Source: Amborella trichopoda | Lineage: Eukaryota > Streptophyta > Magnoliopsida > Amborellales > Amborellaceae | Direction of reading: 5' to 3' | DNA length: 64,000 nt | Assembly: GCF_000471905.2 (NCBI RefSeq) | Contig: NW_006500340.1 | Location: 1,089,203 to 1,153,202 of the forward strand | In this document: positions 37,391 through 47,224 of the stretch, piece after piece | Position numbering within the stretch: position 1 is the first letter of the stretch | How the letters are laid out: the number at the start of each line of letters is the position of its first letter | Translations under genes and position numbers: made by a program | Notes under the pieces: generated by a model | Seen by the model: only the letters and a program-made list of their open reading frames with translations | Told to the model about the DNA's origin: nothing | Databases searched by the model: none

Positions 37391-39313
37391 TTTTTTGACA
37401 ACTTAATGGGTGCACAGATGGGGATTTATGTTAATTTTTATCCTCCCTTTTTGTGGGTAGAGCTTGTTGTACGAGATAATTACAGGAATTCGAATGGTGG
37501 AGACAGATGCAGCTAGTTCATCATCAGCTCCTCCTGGTGCACCAAAAGGTAAGAACTGTGAATCAAGTTACTCTCTCTCTCATATGGTTTAGTTTAGGTT
37601 TTTCAGCATGGAAACCCTTTTTTCCATATTGAACAGAAATCCAATGCAGGTTTTCCCACAAAATCGGTTGGTGAATTGCTCTCTGAAACTGGAGCTTTTA
37701 CCCCAATAACGAATGCAATGGTAAGCTGATATGTGTGTTTTCTTTTGTTAAAGCTCAGGAGTATATCACTCTAAGTTTCTTGTCATGCCAAATTTTCTTG
37801 TTATGCCAAATCGGTAGGAATCATTTATCAATGAAATTTGTTACTTTGTTAAATTTGTTCCATATCAGGACTTATTGCAACGGAAAGATGATGTGGTTAT
37901 TGAGTTCAATGGGAAAGATGGTGATGGAGAAATGAGTTTTCAGGTTGGTGCCTTGCTTTCAGTGTGAACATCTATGAAATTGAAATTTAATCCATGATAG
38001 TATTTTCTTTTTTGATTTAAGGGAGGAGGCCAAAGAGAGAGAGAGAGGAATGGGGCTTTTATACTGTTTCTAATTCTGAAATTTCTGGCTTGGTATTTCG
38101 CAGGAGAAGTCGAATGCGGGGATTGAGGAGAGCTGCTCATACTCGAGTTCCAACCATGAGAGCTGGGGCAGATGCTCCTCCCTCGGAAACAGCGACGAAG
38201 AGTCATCCTCTCTTGATTGTTCTGGGAGTAACAGTGTCACCAAAGGACATCAGGTCTCTCCAAAAACCCCAGCACACACACACACACACACGCCTTTCAC
38301 CATGAATTAATAATCTCTTCTCCTCACTATTCAACATGAATTAGTGTTATGTCTGTATGTGTGTCTATGTGCATATGCATATGTGATTGGTGAGGGCAGG
38401 TGCCGCCCATGGGCTGCTTGTGACTTAGCCATTCTAGCACCGTTCCACCTATGCTTGCCATCTGAACCCCATATTTCACCACTAATCAGTACTATATATC
38501 TCTCTCCACCGGATCTTTCACCATGAACCAATTTTACGCACCTCTCTCACCATGGATGAGTTCTATACATCTCTCTCTCTGTATACCCCACCTTTCACTA
38601 CTTAGCAATATTATACATTTCTCTCACCATAATACAATATCATGCATCTTTTACTCCTGCCTTTCATGAGTCAATATTATAGATCTCTCTCCCTCTGGTC
38701 TCTCTCTCTCTGACACAAACACACACAAGCACACACAACCTGAGTTAATAGTATGCATCTTTCCTCTCTGTTTACCCCATCTTTCACCACGAGTCAATAT
38801 TTGTGCATCATAACCCTTTCTCTCTCTCTATGTACACCTCACTTTTAACCATTTATCTATATTATACATTTCTCTCTCACCATATAATATCATTAATATA
38901 CCTCTCTCTCTCTCTCTCCCCATCTTTCACCCAGAATTAATATTATGCATCTCTCCTCTCTGTTTGCTCCGTCTTTCTTCGTGATCAATATTTTATGCCT
39001 CTCCCCTTCCCCCCCATTTTTCACCATGAATCGGCATTGTACATCTCTCTCCCCTACTACTGCTGATGCCGCTGATGTGGTTTGTCTCTCTCCTCTCTTG
39101 ATTCAGCGGGCTCTAAGGGCATTGGCGACACCTCTACGTAAGATACAATGCAAGTCTCAGTCTCGGTCACATAACAAAGATGATGGATCATCAGCTAATA
39201 ATTCCAAGAAGCCGAAGAAGAGAGACAAGTTTGAGAAACTAGAGGCACTGAGCCAACGAATACGACTATGTTTCCTATGGCATGTAAAATACAAGAGGCA
39301 AAAGTCAACGTGA
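29740..39313 (+). CDS. Alpha/beta-hydrolase (serine hydrolase fold), 509 residues, 14 exons
   Basis: Exons: 29740-29780, 32689-32770, 32921-33024, 33424-33550, 33744-33838, 34701-34824, 35652-35732, 35850-35948, 36307-36492, 37461-37548, 37650-37720, 37869-37943, 38104-38253, 39107-39313; total 1530 nt. The start MIEQFINFVIRPPRAEY is the usual family start. The predicted triad is Ser144 in GRSMG, Asp235 in GHATEDLF and His263 in EGDHNSPRP; HGNSG (73-77) would supply the oxyanion hole. After the hydrolase domain (about 1-300) comes a Ser/acidic-rich, probably disordered part and a basic C-terminus (KKPKKRDKFEKLEALSQRIR). Plants have a conserved family of this design (Arabidopsis At3g23540 type, from memory). 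Its substrate is unknown to me. No signal peptide or membrane segment is seen. Intron 2 has a GC donor. Confidence 0.93.
31619..31732 (-). mobile_element. tRNA-Cys-derived SINE in hydrolase intron 1
   Basis: On the minus strand the sequence runs ATAGCTCAGTGGTAGCGCAT...GATCAAGAGGTCACTAG...GGTTGGGCCCTC and then CTTTCAACTC... to an A-tail of about 12. The A box and most of the body follow plant tRNA-Cys. The anticodon region (AACCACC where tRNA-Cys has GACTGCA) and the B box are altered, so it is not a working tRNA. It ends in a poly-A tail as a retroposed SINE does. Confidence 0.75.
33130..33332. mobile_element. Family D MITE in hydrolase intron 3
   Basis: The left arm AGGTATGCTGTAATCTAAAG and the reverse complement of the right end, AAGTATGCTGTAATCCAATT, form terminal inverted repeats. 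Sub-terminal GGTGATATTCCAAAGG pairs with GGTAGTCCAAAGAG, and CATCCACCATCCATTG marks the family. Length is about 200 bp. It sits between exons ending at 33024 and starting at 33424. Confidence 0.75.
33605..33680 (-). mobile_element. Possible tRNA-derived SINE in hydrolase intron 4
   Basis: On the minus strand CCGTGGCCTGGTTACGGAG resembles an A box and GGGTTCCGTTCC resembles a B box. A short spacer (TACCCAATTAACATTT) and an A-tract follow. The 5' part is short and no target duplication was found. Confidence 0.5.
37231..37389 (+). repeat. (CT)n and (GT)n microsatellites in hydrolase intron 9
   Basis: A CT tract at about 37231-37254 is followed by mixed GT and CA steps. A near-pure GT tract of about 24 units ends near 37389, some 70 bp before the acceptor at 37460. 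Confidence 0.95.
38254..39106 (+). repeat. Degenerate minisatellite filling hydrolase intron 13
   Basis: Almost the whole intron consists of about ten imperfect units of 60-80 bp of the form CTTTCACCATGAATCAATAT, then TATGCATCTCTCTC and a variable CT run. CACACA and GTGT tracts interrupt it at 38272-38292 and 38345-38385. No exon is hidden in it that fits the flanking frames. Confidence 0.75.
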
Positions 39314-40880
39314 TTTGCTCGCATCATGAGAGAAGAGGCAGAATGGGTATTATGAAGGGTTGAGAGCTCTCTCAATGTATCATATACACACACACACATC
39401 TCTTGTAACAGTAATTATTTTTCCTCACACCAAGGCTTTTTTTTGTATGTTCTTTGCTTTCCCTCTCTGTCTTTCTCTCTCCCTCTCTGTGTATTTGCAG
39501 GTGTGAGGATGGGAAACTTCCATTCCCTGTTTTGATCTTGTTTTGTATGTATTTCAATATCAGTCTAGTGCGCAGTTCCTTTCCCTTTTTGTTTGCACTT
39601 CCGTTTGGTAATCTGGATGTTAATTTAGAATCCAATGAGTCAGGGATTTAATACTTCAGAAACAGATGTAATCATATGCAAATGTGTGTGTGAGAGAGAG
39701 AGAAAGAGAGAGAATCAATCAATCTGTGTGTAGAGCTTTAAGACAGTACAGAATGCCAATGTAATTAAACAATCCATTTGGCATTTTGAAGAGAGAGAGC
39801 AAAAAAAGCCCTAAGTTTTGACAATTGAGCACTGTATGGGAAGAGAGAAAGAGAGCAAAAAAACCCCAAAGTTTTGAACAATGGAGTACTGTATCGGAAC
39901 AATTGAGCAATTATTTTTGCTCCATACATATGGAGGCAACTCGTTTCGTCTTCTGACCGTGTTGCCTTGTAGAAGTTTGAGCACCAGTCTATCAACATTT
40001 TTAAAACCAAAAGAAAAAGAAGAATGATCCAAAGATATAAAGTGTATTATAAAAAAATTGTCCAACAATGCTAAATAAGTTCAACCAAACAAAATTTCTT
40101 GGTCTGACTAGTTGAACGTTGTTATAATTGATGTTTTTATTGAACTTAATTTTTGTTTGGGATTAGATGAACCTAATATTGCTACCGTCCGTCTAATCTA
40201 CTCTATATGAATACTATGAGAATTTTAAAATAGAGCACAATAGATGAATCCCTGTCTAGAACTGAGGTATGAGCTTACAGACCAAGCAACTTTACTTGTC
40301 ACTCTTTATTTGAACCGCGGGGCTGATCCCTAAAACTCTACTCTCTCCATACTTTGATATTCTTTTAGGTATGTTAGTGGCGGTCGTAAAGGGTCGGGTC
40401 AGGTTGGACTCGGATTTGAATAGTATTTGAGTCTAGATTTTGAATTTGGATTTAATTTTTGGGTTCAAAATTTCGACTCATAATTGGATTTGAGGTTAGA
40501 TCTATACATCCGGTCAAGTCTAGGTTAAAAAAAAAAAAAAAANAAAAAAAAAGCACCAGGGTTGGGGGAGAGTGCTTGAGGCCCAAACTCTCTCTCTCTC
40601 TCTCTCTCTCTCACAGAACAAGAGTGGCCACGATGACATTTGGTCACAAACTCATGATTTCCCTTGGGAGCACCTCAAAATATCACGGGGATGTGATTAT
40701 CAATTTTAGAAATATAGAGGCTATTTTAGTCATTTCCTCAATAATGAAGCTCCTGGTGGACGTTTCAAAAAACTGTTTTTTCGCAATCAAATCTGTGTCT
40801 CTCTAAGATGCTCTCACGTGGTAACTGTACCTTCAATCTTGGAGAGAGAAAACCAAATGACCACCCAATCAAGTAACAAT
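39314..40880. other. Hydrolase 3' flank and intergenic
   Basis: The hydrolase 3' UTR presumably occupies the first few hundred bases, with CT/GA tracts at 39460-39500 and 39686-39713. Two related segments at 39788-39890 (AGAGAGAGCAAAAAAGCCC and AGAGAGCAAAAAAACCCC, then AAGTTTTGA) form a short tandem duplication. 40378-40530 is a GGTCGGGTC-rich hAT-like fragment ending in an A-tract with one ambiguous base at 40543. No gene is seen. Confidence 0.5.
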
Positions 40881-40899
40881 ATTGAGAAACCATGTTGAA

Positions 40900-41420
40900 A
40901 AAACGCCTCCCTATCTCTCTCACATTAGCGGCACCCCACTTTCTCTCTCTAAAAACCATCCAGAATTGGCGGTTCCCATTTCTTCTCCCTCATTGAAGCT
41001 TGAAAGAACCATTACTGTACAATGTTTAGAGCTACCCATTTCTTCATTTTCTCTCTCTAGAGCTACCCATTTCTTGATTTTCTCTCTAGGATCCCCCCCC
41101 TTTCTGTGTCTCTCCTTCTTATTGAAACGAACCATCGTTACTATTTTCAGAAGCACCCACCTATTGTTTGTCTCTCTTTTAATGCGTTTTCTTTTCTCTC
41201 TGGTTGAAAAAACACGACATTTCTACTATGTTTAGAAGTACCCGTTTCTTGTTTTTCTCTTTCTAAACCATCTCTGTGCTATCATTCCATAATTACAAGC
41301 ACCCACATCTTTCTTTCTCATCCCTTGCCTTGGAAGCACCCATTTCATGGTTTTCTCTCTCTAGGCTCTCCGTCTCTATCTCTCCTTCTCATCCTGTTCC
41401 ATCTGTCTTTTTCCACCAAA
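40900..41420. repeat. CT-rich degenerate repeat, probable promoter/leader of the EF-hand gene
   Basis: Seven or more blocks of AGCACCCATTTCTTG-like sequence followed by TTTTCTCTCTCTA recur at irregular spacing of 30-90 bp. CT-rich leaders are common in plant genes. AACAGGGTGAGTTTG at 41581-41595 would make a good 5'-UTR donor for the acceptor at 44910, so this region may be the EF-hand promoter and first untranslated exon. That link is an inference. Confidence 0.45.
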
Positions 41421-41637
41421 TGGTCGTGGCGAGGTTGTATGCTTCCAAGTGTTGGGATTGCAACGGCTATTTCTTTTAACAAAGTTTATATGGTTTGGAT
41501 TTCATCAATTGGGCTCTCTTTATCTTCCCCTAAAGCTTTCACCTTTTGGAGGTTTCATTGAATTGTGGTTCCATTGGAGAACAGGGTGAGTTTGTGGCTT
41601 TGATCTGATTTTTCTATCATTTCCTTTTATGTGAATT

Positions 41638-41673
<36 letters not shown>

Positions 41674-43472
41674 CATTTGCTATATATAATGAGCCTTCTA
41701 GAAGTTTATTTTGTCTTCTCTGTTGTTTTTTGTAGCTATGTAGTTTTAATATACATTCAAATTGTCCCCTATGTAAATTCATACTATTTGTTATTCAATC
41801 TTAAAAATTGATATGTCACCAGAGGAATTTTCTGATGTTTAAAAACTTATGGTTGGAATAACAGGACATGTTCATTTCTTTCTAAAAAGGTGGTATTTTG
41901 ATTCCTTTTTCTTCAAATAGGCAGCTTTTTTGCCTTTATTCTCTTTTTTGGACTTTTAGCATGAATTGGGACTGTATGATGTTAATAAGTATGTCCTATA
42001 TCATGCTAGGATAATTATGCTTACATTTATATATAATGATCTCAAATTGTTGAGTTTTTCTTGATAATATGCATTATTACACCTGTAAACACTTGTTTTA
42101 TTTTCTTCTAAGAGCAATTGTGAGTTACTTTCCTCTCAAAAAGCGGCTGTGTTGATAACTTGATATTATCTTGCTACAAATCTTTTTCAGGACTTTTTCT
42201 TTCAAATTTTTGGTTCTTGATACAAATTCAATAATAGGGAGAGTGGGCATCCTCTTTTTACTATTTGAATATGCTGGTGGTTCTTTGAACTATGATGCAT
42301 GCAAGGGTCCCCCATTTCACATCTTTCTTTTACCTGTTCTCTTTTAACTTTGGTTGCCTAGTCTTTCTTGCTTTATTTTCTAGGCTTTATGATCTGCAAA
42401 TATGCTGCAATCGTTCTGCTATTGGGTACCATGATGATATGTTTTTCTTGTGGTATTGTTCTCTGAATCTAGGGAAGCTTGGTTACGAATCAAACTGGTC
42501 ATCTTTTTTTATTTTCAAACTTTCTTCCCGATCTTTTGCTTTATCTAAGAGTAGGTGGTTCCTGATTTGTTGGGTTATATAGATTTTCCTGAGGCAGCTT
42601 TGTTTAGTTATCTTCTCATTATCTTGATTCTCACTTCATGCTTTGGCCTTTGATGCTTTGATCCATTGGTAAGACACATGGTGTAGCTTTTTTGTTTATT
42701 TACTTCACAAAATATTTCAACTTCAAGTGCTTGCTGAGGTTACCATATGGAGATTTTGTCATGATTAGTATCCGGCAAGTATTTCATGAACCATTGTATG
42801 ATATGAGAATGATATGTTTTAATAGCTATACTATTCTGTCTTTGCTTCCTTACTATGGTAGGCATTATTTCTCACTGGAAGAACCAGTAGAGCTTCCTTG
42901 CTTTGAAGCTTGATACTTGAAAAATAATGAGATCTGAAGTCTGCCATATTGTAATGTGATTGCATGCCTTATGCTCAAAAACTGGTTAGGAGAACAATAA
43001 GATGATCATAAATGTATTTATAGTCTGGATTAAAGAAATTCTTATTTCGGCTGTAAAAAACCATCTCAAGTGGAATAATTTTTGTCCGTAACTTAATTTT
43101 ATCGAACATCAAATAACTTAGCGAAAACAAATTAATGAGCATCAAATTGGACACTGAGAAGTATCTCCAAAGGACAAACATACAATGTAACACTGTATAA
43201 AATTATAAAGCGATAGCTAATTTTGGAGATGGTTATTTTGGATGGTTGTTGACTCTGACTAAATCATATACTTTTCTGTTAATGAAGTTTTAAGCATTTG
43301 AAGCTTCTCTAGAATTATATGAAGTTTTAATTGGGATTATGCTATTTAATCTCTAGGATAGCCATCTCTGGATAATGATTTCTTGCAATCAGAAAGTACT
43401 GCATCTAAATTTGTTTAAGTGTCCAAAAGCAACAATCAGGCACCTCATTATCATGATGTCTATCAAACTAGC

Positions 43473-43500
43473 TCTCAGTGGTGCCAACTCCAAAGGATAC

Positions 43501-43538
<38 letters not shown>

Positions 43539-43754
43539 GTCGTAGTAGACTAAACTAATAAGAAGTAATAATAGTAGTAATAACGTAGTAGTACTTAACG
43601 TTAAAGTAAAAGTAAAGTAAAAGTAAAAGTAAAGNNNNNNNNNNNNNNNNNNNNAACGAACAACTACACGACGACCGTACCTACTACTTACTACTAATAG
43701 TAGTCTACTACTAACTACGTACTCTCAGTGGTGTACGACTACAACGAATACGTA

Positions 43755-43791
<37 letters not shown>

Positions 43792-43870
43792 GTCAGTGCA
43801 AAACTAATAGAAAGATAATGTAGATAACTGTAGCTACTTTAGAAAAAGGAATAAGAAAAAAGTAAGAACG
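43473..43870. other. 20-N gap with low-quality duplicated flanks
   Basis: CTCTCAGTGGTG followed by a (TA)n tract occurs at 43473 and again at 43722. The N block is 43635-43654. Sequence just right of the first (TA)n and just left of the second copy is rich in spurious-looking TA, GTA and ACTA steps. It reads as garbled versions of the clean sequence on the opposite side of the gap. See the matching finding. Confidence 0.75.
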
Positions 43871-44061
43871 TCATGGTTAGCACAAAACTACTGTCACCTC
43901 AAGAATTTGAGTTGCAGCATACCTGTTATTATATTCCTGAATATCTCTAAACCTGTAGAGGAGGCTTTAACTTTGGTTAACATTCCTCACATGTGTTCCT
44001 CTCAGCCCTTCTAGTATTCATTACCCAGTTTGTCCAATACCATTAAAACAAACATAATATA

Positions 44062-44268
44062 TTGGAGATCGTATATGGTACTCCAATGGTGTACCCACTA
44101 TCTGTATCAAATGATAGACAATGGATATTAAGTGTACCTAAGGTGAATGGCCTGGTAGTTTTCATTAGCACTAATCTCTGGTGTCCATCATCAGGATGGA
44201 TAGTGGATGGCCCTCTGGTGTACCAAACATCATAGTCCATTGGTTTGTAGTATACTTTCCCCGAAACA
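44062..44268. mobile_element. Family D MITE
   Basis: Left TTGGAGATCGTATATGGTAC; right in reverse complement GGGGAAAGTATACTACAAACC with TTTGGTACACCAGAGG and CATCCACTATCCATCC. It matches the ends and spacing of the copies at 33130 and 48745. Confidence 0.65.
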
Positions 44269-44394
44269 AATAGGCTTTCTTTGGCAGAGCAGAGTGACCA
44301 TAAATTTCTTTACTCATGGAATCTTGCAATTTTGGGTTTTGGCCATTGCCAAGAACCAAAATAATTGAGGATCACATCGTTCTGTTGGGTATTT

Positions 44395-44690
44395 GAGGGA
44401 ACTTAGGGGTGGCTATAATAGGCGATAATATGAGGGAAAGTAGACTTAAGTGGGCTGGTCATGGGCACGGTGGACCTAATACAACATTGGTGAGGAGGGG
44501 CGAATTAGTTCAAGTGGAAGGCTCTAAAAAGTCAAGCGGAAGGCCCAAAAGGATATGCATGGAAGTAATGAGAAGAGATATGGTTTGACTGAGAGCTGGA
44601 CCTACACTTGATAGCGCAGAATGGTGGAACAGGATTCATGTAGCCAACCCTAAATAGTTGGGATAAGGCTTGGATGATGATGATGATCCT
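44395..44690 (+). mobile_element. RTE-type LINE 3' end, decayed
   Basis: Plus-strand remnants of the RTE endonuclease-reverse transcriptase C-terminus can be read (blocks like SAEWWNRIHVANPK and EVMRRDM) with in-frame stops. The element ends TAGTTGGGATAAGGCTTGG and a (GAT)n tail at 44671-44686, the normal plant RTE terminus. It is strongly 5'-truncated. Confidence 0.75.
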
Positions 44691-44934
44691 TTTGTTGGCT
44701 ATTCCTCCACCCCTTTTTTTCAAGAATTATTTTTGTCAAAATGATGTTTTTTAGTCCAAATTGGAGTTTCCAATTGAGTCAGGATATTGTTGAAAAAAAA
44801 ACTCATGGCATGTTTCCATATAGGGGCTATAACAGCTAATGCACATACTTTCTCTTTTACTTATAAACCTGTGTCTTTGGCTTTCTTTTTTTTCATTTTT
44901 TTTTTTGCAGGCAAATAGTAGGCCTCTAGGCTAT

Positions 44935-44961
44935 ATGCCATTATTATTGTTATTGGGCTAG
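44935..44961 (+). promoter_or_regulatory. 8-codon upstream ORF in EF-hand leader
   Basis: ATG at 44935 opens the peptide MPLLLLLG with stop TAG at 44959-44961. One base separates it from the main ATG at 44963. It lies inside the exon that begins at 44911. A uORF ending directly before the main start could limit or re-route initiation; this is inference. Confidence 0.6.
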
Positions 44962-44962
44962 A

Positions 44963-46670
44963 ATGGGTGGCGTCATTGGGAAATGCGACTCCCCAAGAAG
45001 GCAAGGCCTTCCAATTTCAAAGCTTGAGGCAAAGATGGTAGAAGCCATGCGGCGCAAAGCTGCTGAGGGGACGACTGTGAAATCTTTTAACAGTATAATA
45101 ATGAAGTTCCCAAAAATCGATGAGAACTTAAGAAATGTTAAGACCATTTTTGAACAATTTGGTGAGTTTTCTTTCTCCCCTGTGGCCTTTTTGTGTATTT
45201 TTATTGCTATTTTTTTATTGTTAAAACTTAATCACCTCTGAAAGCTCATTCTGATTTACCCAAAAAAAAATATCTTTTTAATTGCACCAAATAGTGAAGA
45301 ATGAAGATTACATCTTTTTCAATTATATATGGATATCGGATTTTTTAGCTTTTTAAGAAAGTTCCTAAGATATGGTCAGTTGAACATATCTTTCATTTCT
45401 CTTGATGATTAACTTTATATCTTTATTTTATGTGAAGTGGAATCAAAATAAAATATGGAGAGTTCTTTTCTGTGTTGGTAGATGAGGATTCGAATGGGAG
45501 TATAGATCCTGAAGAACTGAAGCACTGTTTCAACAAACTTCAGATTTCATTTACGGAGGAAGAGGTGAGTGATCTCTTTGAGGCATGCGATATAAGCGAG
45601 ACGCAGGGAATGAAATTCAACGAATTCATTGTACTCCTCTGCCTCGTCTATCTTCTCAAAGAGCCAGCCGTTCTTCCTGCTGTATCCTTAATCTCTCTCT
45701 CTCATAAATTTGATGTTAAATTTTGGGTATTTTAGTATCTCTTCTTGTACACTTGATTTAACTTTTGGGTATCTTTGTGATTATATATCTCTCCCTCTTG
45801 TACATGTGGTGTTGAATTATCGGTATCTTAGGTGATTTTATTTTTACACAAGTACTAGAGGACTTGACTGTACTATATTATACATTTTCATTAATATAAA
45901 ACTGATATTTTTTAGGATAATTTGCTTCTTTCACCGACCTGACTAAATGCCCGTTGTCTTTGGCCTAGACTTCAAAGGAAAGATTTCTAGAAGTTGGGTT
46001 ATATTTTCCGGATCTCTTTTTCCTCAACTATCTATAGAAACTTAAACTGGGGTTGCCACAACTCGAGTCAACATTCGAAAAGCTGGTTAATGCCTTTGTT
46101 TTTCTGGACAAAAACAAGGATGGGTATGTTAGCAAGTATGAGATGGTGCAAGCAATCAATGAAACAACTTCAGGCGAGCGCTCATCTGGTCGCATCGCCA
46201 TGAGAAGATTTGGTTTGGCCTCTCTCTGTGTTTTTTTGCATGCACACGTGTGTGCGTCTGTGAAGGCATTCTATTATGATATATGATGATACATTCTATT
46301 ATGATATATGATGATATAGCATACAATTCTACATGTAGCCTCGACTATCATTTATGAGATGATTTTGGTTACAGTTTTTGACAATTGATGCTTGACAGTA
46401 TAGGGGATCGGGTTCATATCCGAAAACCCTTTACCTTGCTAGGTCTGGGTCTGGTTTGGACCCTGCCGAGTCAGGTTGACCCAGCCTGTTTGTACCCCTG
46501 ATGGAGCTGTTTTCGGTTGTTTCTTTTGCTTTTTCTTTTCTCATAATATTCATATTGTTGCAGAGGAAATGGACTGGGACAAAAATGGAATGGTTTCATT
46601 CAAAGAGTTCTTATTTGCCTTCACTCATTGGGTGGGGATTGATGCTGATGAAGAGGAAGATGAGGAGTAA
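44963..46670 (+). CDS. CML21: EF-hand calcium-binding protein, CML21-like, 226 residues
   Basis: Exons 44963-45161, 45482-45681, 46038-46212 and 46564-46670 (681 nt). The N-terminus MGGVIGKC is a good N-myristoylation signal with a nearby Cys, so membrane attachment is likely. Three canonical EF loops are complete: DEDSNGSIDPEE (67-78), DKNKDGYVSKYE (157-168) and DWDKNGMVSFKE (195-206). A fourth, DISETQGMKFNE (103-114), lacks the usual Gly and hydrophobic positions and probably does not bind calcium well. The C-terminus is acidic (DADEEEDEE). Order and flanking blocks (KSFNSIIMKFPKID, FIVLLCLVYLLK, GERSSGRIAM) match plant CML21-type proteins. Intron 2 is a U12-type intron; the donor of intron 3 (GTTTGG) is weak. 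Its target proteins are not known from the sequence. It is convergent with the MYB-CC gene. Confidence 0.93.
45682..46037 (+). other. U12-type (minor spliceosome) intron in the EF-hand gene
   Basis: The donor GTATCCTTA (45682-45690) matches the U12 consensus GTATCCTTT at 8 of 9 positions. TTCCTCAAC (46020-46028) matches the U12 branch-point consensus TTCCTTAAC at 8 of 9, about 10 bases before the acceptor AG at 46036-46037. The intron is phase 0 and restores the frame between LKEPAVLPA and KLKLGLPQLES. Confidence 0.85.
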
Positions 46671-47224
46671 ACGTTTTGCTTCTTAATTGTGATTCCTTTC
46701 TATATTTTAGATCACTGGTGGCCTTGTGCATGCACCATGGAAATGCGTTTTCTGTGGAATTTTATCAGGAAATTTCTACATGAATAATTGGAGAATAGAG
46801 AATTTGACATTTTAATCCTTCAAATTATTACTTTAGGGGGTGCAGAGATGCTCATGTAAATACAATGAACAGGCACAATCACATTTTGTTTGCTGGCGAG
46901 AACCATGGAACTTACGGATCTTAATATATGAGATTCTTGAGTATGTTATAAATTGAATGGATTCTTCTAATTGAGAGAGAGAGAGAGAGAGGGGCGCATT
47001 CCACAGGGTAATTGCACGGATGAACTGGTCCTTGTTCTTTTAACTTAGGGGCTATGGACAGAAGCCATTCTGCATTATAACTGGTACATATTCATTAAAA
47101 TGTCACATACAGCTTTAATTCGAATTCTGCAGTCTAAACATACATCAAGAGAAAAAAGAAGTAAAATGGAGCAAACTCGAAAACATGAACTTCAAAGACT
47201 AGGACGAAAAACGCCTCCAATTTC
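46671..47224. other. Convergent 3' flanks of EF-hand and MYB-CC genes
   Basis: About 550 bp between two stop codons facing each other. A GA tract lies at 46974-46993. No separate gene is seen; the two 3' UTRs probably take up most of it and may overlap. Confidence 0.6.

Larger units (their letters stand above)
41590..44909 (+). other. Probable 5'-UTR intron of the EF-hand gene
   Basis: The acceptor TTTTTTTTTTGCAG at 44910 precedes 52 bases of leader and the start codon at 44963. A donor candidate GGTGAGT lies near 41586. The interval contains a pure CT tract (41641-41669), a family D MITE (about 44062-44268), an RTE LINE tail (44395-44690) and the gap artefact at 43473-43800. No other gene is visible; the T-rich composition fits an intron. 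Confidence 0.5.

Noticed and set aside
37212..37516. Open frames of 60-114 codons across the CT/GT microsatellites, and the VELVVRDNYRNSNGGD reading at 37461
   Set aside because: Translations of simple repeats. The real exon 10 (37461-37548) uses another frame (SLLYEIITGIRMVE), which fits the flanking exon phases.
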